A stretch of DNA of 64,000 nucleotides from CAIWHR01 sp963781285. GTDB lineage: Bacteria; Pseudomonadota; Gammaproteobacteria; Burkholderiales; Casimicrobiaceae. The notes under the pieces are model-generated. The model was given only the letters and a program-made list of their open reading frames with translations. It was not told the origin of the DNA and ran no database searches. The stretch covers positions 186,001-250,000 of the forward strand of contig CAWAFI010000003.1 in NCBI GenBank assembly GCA_963781285.1. Direction: 5' to 3'. Positions 60,401-64,000 of this stretch are shown piece by piece (positions within the stretch are counted from its first letter, which is position 1; each line of letters begins with the position of its first letter). A program made the translations under genes and the position numbers.

Positions 60401-61093
60401 ATGACCGACCCGCGCGCCCTCGACGAACCGCTGACCGATGCCGAACTGGACGAGCTCGAGGCTTTCCTCGCGTCCGACGCGGTGCCGCAGGACTGCATGG
60501 ACCTCGAGATGCTCGATGGCTACCTCACGGCGATCGTGTCGGGGCCGGAACCGATCCAGCCGTCGGAGTGGCTGCCGCAACTCTGGAGCGAAGGCAGCAA
60601 GAGTGCAGCACCGGCGTTTGTCGACAACGACCAGACGCAGCGGATCATGGGGCTCGTGCTGCGCCATTTCGTTGGCATCCAGCGCACGCTCGCCGAATCG
60701 CCGACGCGGTTCCGGCCGCTGCTCTACATGCCTGACCAAAAGGCGGCGAAGAGCGAGCGCGCGCCGGCGGAGGCGACCGCCTGGTGCGAAGGCTACATGT
60801 CCGGCGTCAAGCTGCGCGACGACGAATGGCAGCCGCTCTACGACGCGCAGGACGCGCGCGACTGGATCTTTCCGATCGAGGCGCTGGCGTTCGGCGACCG
60901 CGACGACGACTTCACCGAATGGGTCGACAGCGAGGAAAAGCGGGCCGAGCTGATCGACGAGCTGCCGGTCGCTGCGGTGCTGATCTACCGCTTCTGGCAG
61001 GGACGGCGCGAAGCCACGCAGGGACGCGGAAGCGGCGCGAGGCGCGGCCTGATGTCGGACACGACGCGTAAATCGCGGCAGCGGCTGCACTAA
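60401..61093 (+). CDS. UPF0149/YecA family protein
   Basis: This 230-residue protein reads LTDAELDELEAFLAS, CMDLEMLDGYLTAIVSGPEP, EWLPQLW and WCEGYMSGVKLRDDEWQPL, the UPF0149 (YgfB/YecA) pattern. The C-terminal SEC-C zinc motif found in many relatives is absent; the end is basic. Function unknown. It is transcribed divergently from the DNR-type regulator. Confidence 0.9.
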   Translation: MTDPRALDEPLTDAELDELEAFLASDAVPQDCMDLEMLDGYLTAIVSGPEPIQPSEWLPQLWSEGSKSAAPAFVDNDQTQRIMGLVLRHFVGIQRTLAESPTRFRPLLYMPDQKAAKSERAPAEATAWCEGYMSGVKLRDDEWQPLYDAQDARDWIFPIEALAFGDRDDDFTEWVDSEEKRAELIDELPVAAVLIYRFWQGRREATQGRGSGARRGLMSDTTRKSRQRLH

Positions 61094-61122
61094 GCGCCTA
61101 CGCCACACTCGGGGAAACACGG

Positions 61123-61138
61123 ACCCTACGCATAGGGT
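61123..61138. promoter_or_regulatory. 16-bp perfect palindrome just before the FNR-like regulator gene
   Basis: ACCCTA-CGCA-TAGGGT lies 14 bp upstream of ATG 61152. The 6-4-6 layout resembles CRP/FNR-family operators in spacing but not in sequence. It may be an operator for autoregulation or for another dimeric factor. Confidence 0.45.
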
Positions 61139-61151
61139 GTGATCACGGAGA

Positions 61152-61916
61152 ATGCCCATGGTCGCCACCAACGTCCTCCGCTCCTACGGCTCGGACGCCA
61201 CCGATAGCTCGGCCGCGCCTGTCAATGTCGTGCCGTTGAAATCGCCGAAGCGCTCGCGCCAGTGCGTCCGCCGCGGCGCCACGCTGTACGGTGTCGGTGA
61301 TTCGTTCTACGTGCTCTACGTCGTGCGCGTGGGTTTCCTCAAGAGATTCACCATTTCGGACGAGGGTCTGATGCAAGTGACCGGATTCCTGATGCCTGGC
61401 GACGTGTTGGGCCTCGACGGGATCGACACCGGATTTCACCAGAGCCAGGTGGTTGCGCTCGAAGACGCCGAACTCTTCGTGGTGCCCTTTGCGCAGTGCG
61501 AACAATGGTCGCAGGAGTCCCGGCACAGCCAGCGGCTGATGATGCGCACGCTGGCGCGCGAGATCGTGCGCAGCCAGGAGCTCATGATCCTGCTCGGAAC
61601 GATGCGTGCGGAGCAGAGGGTGGCGACGTTCCTGTTGGATCTTTCGGAACGCTACGGCCGCCTCGGCTACTCGCGCTCGCAGTTCGTGCTCCGGATGACG
61701 CGGCAGGACATCGGCAGCTATCTCGGGCTGAAGCTCGAAACCGTGAGCCGGGCGTTGTCGCGCTTCCAGCAGGATGGATTCATCCAGGTCCAGGGCAAGG
61801 CGATCGCGCTGCTCGACTTCGCCGCACTATGGCGGGTAACCGGGCTTTCGCCCGATCGCCCGAGGCCGGCGGCCGATCCGATCCTCGATCGGGAAGGGGA
61901 ACTGCTTTACGCTTGA
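61152..61916 (+). CDS. FNR-like transcriptional regulator without the N-terminal cysteine cluster
   Basis: This 254-residue protein follows FNR closely from residue 40: GATLYGVGDSFYVLYVVRVG, QVTGFLMPGDVLGLDGIDTG, and the DNA-binding end MTRQDIGSYLGLKLETVSRALSRFQ. The ETVSR recognition helix keeps the Glu-Ser-Arg that reads TTGAT half-sites. However, the N-terminal CxxCxxxxC cluster and the central Cys of FNR are missing (only C38 in SRQCVRR). It therefore should not sense oxygen through a [4Fe-4S] cluster. It could be constitutive, redox-controlled by other means, or tuned by another ligand. Confidence 0.85.
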   Translation: MPMVATNVLRSYGSDATDSSAAPVNVVPLKSPKRSRQCVRRGATLYGVGDSFYVLYVVRVGFLKRFTISDEGLMQVTGFLMPGDVLGLDGIDTGFHQSQVVALEDAELFVVPFAQCEQWSQESRHSQRLMMRTLAREIVRSQELMILLGTMRAEQRVATFLLDLSERYGRLGYSRSQFVLRMTRQDIGSYLGLKLETVSRALSRFQQDGFIQVQGKAIALLDFAALWRVTGLSPDRPRPAADPILDREGELLYA

Positions 61917-62015
61917 GGGGGGAGCGATGGATGCGAGCATCGGTCGGCTATTAGCTCCGTACCGAGGTCAACGGCGACCATTACGTCCCGCGCAGATGGG
62001 GATCGGCGGCGGTGA

Positions 62016-62233
62016 TCACGTTTCGTCCCTGAGCTTAAAGGTCGGCGCCTCTTTGCCGCGGGGCAGCTCCCGCAGGACAGGCGCTCGCCGTCCGGCCCGA
62101 CGGCATCGGGACCGCCGCACGATCCCCGCAGGCAGCGCCCCGAAAGCATGACGCCGATCGCCATCGCCGCGATCGCGATCCCGAACGCGATAAGCGTCAG
62201 CACGAACACCGGCCACAGCAGCCCGACGTTCAC
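62016..62233 (-). CDS. nqrM: NqrM-like (DUF539) Na+-NQR maturation protein, probable frame slip near the end
   Basis: GTG 62233 follows AGGAGA. The protein has one helix (GLLWPVFVLTLIAFGIAIAA) and the NqrM cysteine pattern (GRCLRGSCGG, then SCGSCP). NqrM helps assemble the Cys-ligated iron centre of the NQR complex. After SCGSCP a one-base slip in a CCCC run gives the short end GKEAPTFKLRDET; without it the frame continues with no family resemblance. It is the last gene of the nqrF-apbE-nqrM set. Confidence 0.78.
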
Positions 62234-62241
62234 GTCGTCTC

Positions 62242-63315
62242 CTACGCGCGCGGCGCCGGCATGCCACCCAGCGCCGCGAAGGCCGGCGTCGCGCGATCGA
62301 TGAAGGACCCGTCTGGCGCGCGGACGATGAAGTACGCGGCGATGCGCTGCGCCACTGCGAGCGCGTAGCCTTTGTCCGGACCGAGGACGATCAACGCCGT
62401 GGCCAACGCATCGGCGTAGCCGCAATCGGGCGCGACGACGCTCACCGACGCCAGCGCATGGCGGATCGGCCGTCCGTCGACGGGATCGATCTCGTGGCAA
62501 TAGCGCCGTCCGTCGCGCTCGAAGAATATCCGGTAGTCGCCCGAAGTCGCCATTGAGAGACCGCTGAGCGGCACGATGAAATGCGGCTGCTGCGGCACAG
62601 CATCGGGCCGCTCGATCGCGATCTGCCAGGGCAGGCCGTGCGCATTGTGACCGTGCGTACGGATTTCGCCGCCTGCTTCGACCATGTAGTTGGTGATATC
62701 GAGTGCATCGAGCGCAACCGCGGCCCGATCGACGGCATAGCCCTTGGCGATTCCCGACAGGTCCGCCGCGAGGTCAGGCTGTGCTTTGACGGCCGCGCCG
62801 GCGCCAGGGTCGATGGTGAGTTTATGCCAGCCGACCCGCGCTTCGAGCGCGTCGAGTTCGGCGCCGGTAACGACGCGATGGACCTTGGTCGGACCGAAGC
62901 CCCACGCATCGACCGCCGGAGCGACCGTGATGTCGAACGCGCCGCCGGTCGCAGCGCTAACGTCGCGCGCCAGCGCCAACACGGCAACCGTGTCGGCGGA
63001 CAGCAGGAACGGGGTCGCATCCGCGTGGCGATTGAAACGTGACAGCTCGGAGCCGGGGTCGTAGGTCGACATCTTCGCAACGACGGAATCGAACACCGAC
63101 TGAACGGCATCGCGCGCCGCAACTTGACCGATGGCGGTGCTCGGCCCGCCCGCGATCTTCACCGTGTACGACGTACCCATCGTCGGCCCACGGAATTCCT
63201 GCTGCGGCAACGAAGCGCGGGTAATGCCTGCACGCTCGCCGCATCCGGCGCCGAGCGCTGCGGCACCGAGCGCCTGCAACAACGCGCGGCGTCTGGGGGA
63301 AGGCAGCGTATCCAT
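62242..63315 (-). CDS. apbE: FAD:protein FMN transferase (ApbE), lipoprotein
   Basis: This 357-residue protein begins with a lipobox-type signal (ALLQALGAAALGAGC). Family motifs are GPTMGTSYTVKIAG, LSRFNRHADA, GGAFDITVAP, DLSGIAKGYAVDRA and EAGGEIRTHG. The enzyme attaches FMN covalently to NqrB and NqrC. The gene starts 2 bp from the nqrF stop, matching the usual nqrABCDEF-apbE-nqrM order. Confidence 0.94.
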   Translation of the reverse strand: MDTLPSPRRRALLQALGAAALGAGCGERAGITRASLPQQEFRGPTMGTSYTVKIAGGPSTAIGQVAARDAVQSVFDSVVAKMSTYDPGSELSRFNRHADATPFLLSADTVAVLALARDVSAATGGAFDITVAPAVDAWGFGPTKVHRVVTGAELDALEARVGWHKLTIDPGAGAAVKAQPDLAADLSGIAKGYAVDRAAVALDALDITNYMVEAGGEIRTHGHNAHGLPWQIAIERPDAVPQQPHFIVPLSGLSMATSGDYRIFFERDGRRYCHEIDPVDGRPIRHALASVSVVAPDCGYADALATALIVLGPDKGYALAVAQRIAAYFIVRAPDGSFIDRATPAFAALGGMPAPRA

Positions 63316-63316
63316 A

Positions 63317-64000
63317 TCAGCTCCCGAAATCATCGAACATGATGTTCTCCCGCTCCACGCCAAGATTCAGCAGCATGCGGGTCACCGCATTGGCCATCAC
63401 CTGCGGCCCGCACAGGTAGTACTCGACATCCTCGGGCGCGGGGTGGTTCACGAGGTAGTTGTCGTGCAGCACCTGGTGGATGAACCCCGTGTAGCCCGTC
63501 CAATTGTCTTCTGGCTGCGGCTCCGACAGCGCAAGGTGCCATTCGAAATTCGGGTTCGCGCGGGCGATCGCGTCGAACTCGCCGCCGTAGAACGCTTCGC
63601 GCAGGCTGCGGGCGCCGTACCAGAACGTGACCTTGCGCCGCGTGTGCACGCGCTTGAACAGGTCGAAAAGGTGCGAGCGCATCGGCGCCATCCCGGCGCC
63701 GCCGCCGATGAAGCACATTTCTGCCGCCGTATCGCGCGCGAAGAATTCACCATACGGACCGGAGACCGTGACCTCGTCGCCCGGCTTGAGGCCGAAGATC
63801 CACGACGACATCAGCCCCGGCGGGATGTCATCGCGGTAGCCCGGGGCGAAACAGATGCGGATCGTAAACAGCAGCATGTCCTTCTCGTCCGGATAGCTCG
63901 CCATCGAGTAAGAGCGCTCGACGGGTTCGGGCGCAACCGACTTGAACCGGAACAGGTTCTCCCTCTCCCACGCGTCGCGGAACTGCGCATCGATGTCGAA
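63317..64000 (-). CDS. nqrF: Na+-translocating NADH:quinone reductase subunit F, C-terminal part (gene cut by window edge)
   Basis: The frame is open to base 64000. The visible 227 residues are the FAD/NADH module of NqrF: FRFKSVAPEPVERSYSMAS, SGPYGEFFARDTAAEM, IGGGAGMAPMRSHLFDLFKR, FWYGARSLREAFY, NWTGYTGFIHQVLHDNYL, YLCGPQVMANAV and the end ENIMFDDFGS. It oxidises NADH and feeds electrons through its [2Fe-2S] domain, which lies outside the window. The rest of the nqr operon should lie beyond 64000. Confidence 0.96.
   Translation of the reverse strand, partial: FDIDAQFRDAWERENLFRFKSVAPEPVERSYSMASYPDEKDMLLFTIRICFAPGYRDDIPPGLMSSWIFGLKPGDEVTVSGPYGEFFARDTAAEMCFIGGGAGMAPMRSHLFDLFKRVHTRRKVTFWYGARSLREAFYGGEFDAIARANPNFEWHLALSEPQPEDNWTGYTGFIHQVLHDNYLVNHPAPEDVEYYLCGPQVMANAVTRMLLNLGVERENIMFDDFGS

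Noticed and set aside
1..64000. CRISPR arrays, tRNA or rRNA genes, insertion sequences
   Set aside because: No regularly spaced repeats, tRNA-like cloverleaf or transposase gene was seen on reading both strands; a dedicated scan was not possible.

Overview
The window is GC-rich chromosomal DNA, most likely from a denitrification-capable betaproteobacterium (Burkholderiales or Rhodocyclales-like). The basis is the narK-narGHJI-ppiC and narXL gene order, FNR/DNR-type operators (TTGAT-N4-ATCAA), an NQR complex, paired TRAP transporters, PCu(A)C and DUF2946 copper proteins, and GC-rich palindromic intergenic repeats. No rRNA, tRNA, CRISPR array or transposase gene is visible.

Layout. 0-3 kb: end of a fructosamine kinase-type gene, then a nickel locus (DMT permease with a His-rich tail, NikR, NiCoT permease). 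3-6.7 kb: a zinc-type uptake locus (small HxxxH/CxxC protein, outer-membrane porin, ZnuA, ZnuB) with no ATPase gene and many frame breaks. 6.7-10.5 kb: TRAP transporter plus a TauD-type dioxygenase. 10.6-12.6 kb: outer-membrane barrel, PCu(A)C, DUF2946. 12.9-16 kb: anaerobic ribonucleotide reductase, with the glycyl-radical segment on its own small ORF, plus NrdG. 16.3-21.3 kb: two Sec-exported YD-repeat proteins, the second ending in a phospholipase A2-like tip followed by an overlapping small membrane protein that is a candidate immunity gene. 21.8-25.8 kb: lytic transglycosylase, LysR, DUF2237, oxidoreductase.

25.7-39.3 kb is a large respiratory island. It holds a cytochrome c, two different heme A synthases, two heme-copper oxidoreductase (HCO) catalytic subunits that both lack the usual His-X3-Tyr tyrosine, a CuA subunit II, a small subunit, SCO and CtaB. 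It also holds two cytochrome b fusion proteins: cytochrome b + two [4Fe-4S] clusters + MvhD/FrhD domain, and cytochrome b + [2Fe-2S] + FAD/NAD(P) reductase. FNR/DNR-like boxes precede its transcription units. I infer an anaerobically induced pair of NO-reductase-like or unusual oxidase systems with dedicated electron-input modules; this is the most interesting part of the window.

39.5-56 kb: DUF2249 and YbiB/TrpD2, then the nitrate respiration block (NarK fusion, PpiC, NarIJHG, NarK2, NarL, NarX). 56.0-56.65 kb is a scar holding three 3' gene stubs (YbiB-like, uroporphyrinogen-III methyltransferase, and probably cytochrome cd1 NirS), suggesting loss of a nir locus. 56.7-59.6 kb: second TRAP transporter. 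59.6-62 kb: a DNR-type regulator, UPF0149 and an FNR-like regulator without its cysteine cluster. 62-64 kb: nqrF (partial), apbE and nqrM.

Many well-conserved genes carry single-base frame breaks, mostly consistent with one-base insertions (znuB, porin, nrdD, SLT, lysR, cox15, narK, narI, narH, narK2). I read these mainly as sequence or assembly error rather than gene decay; coordinates for those genes span the intended gene.
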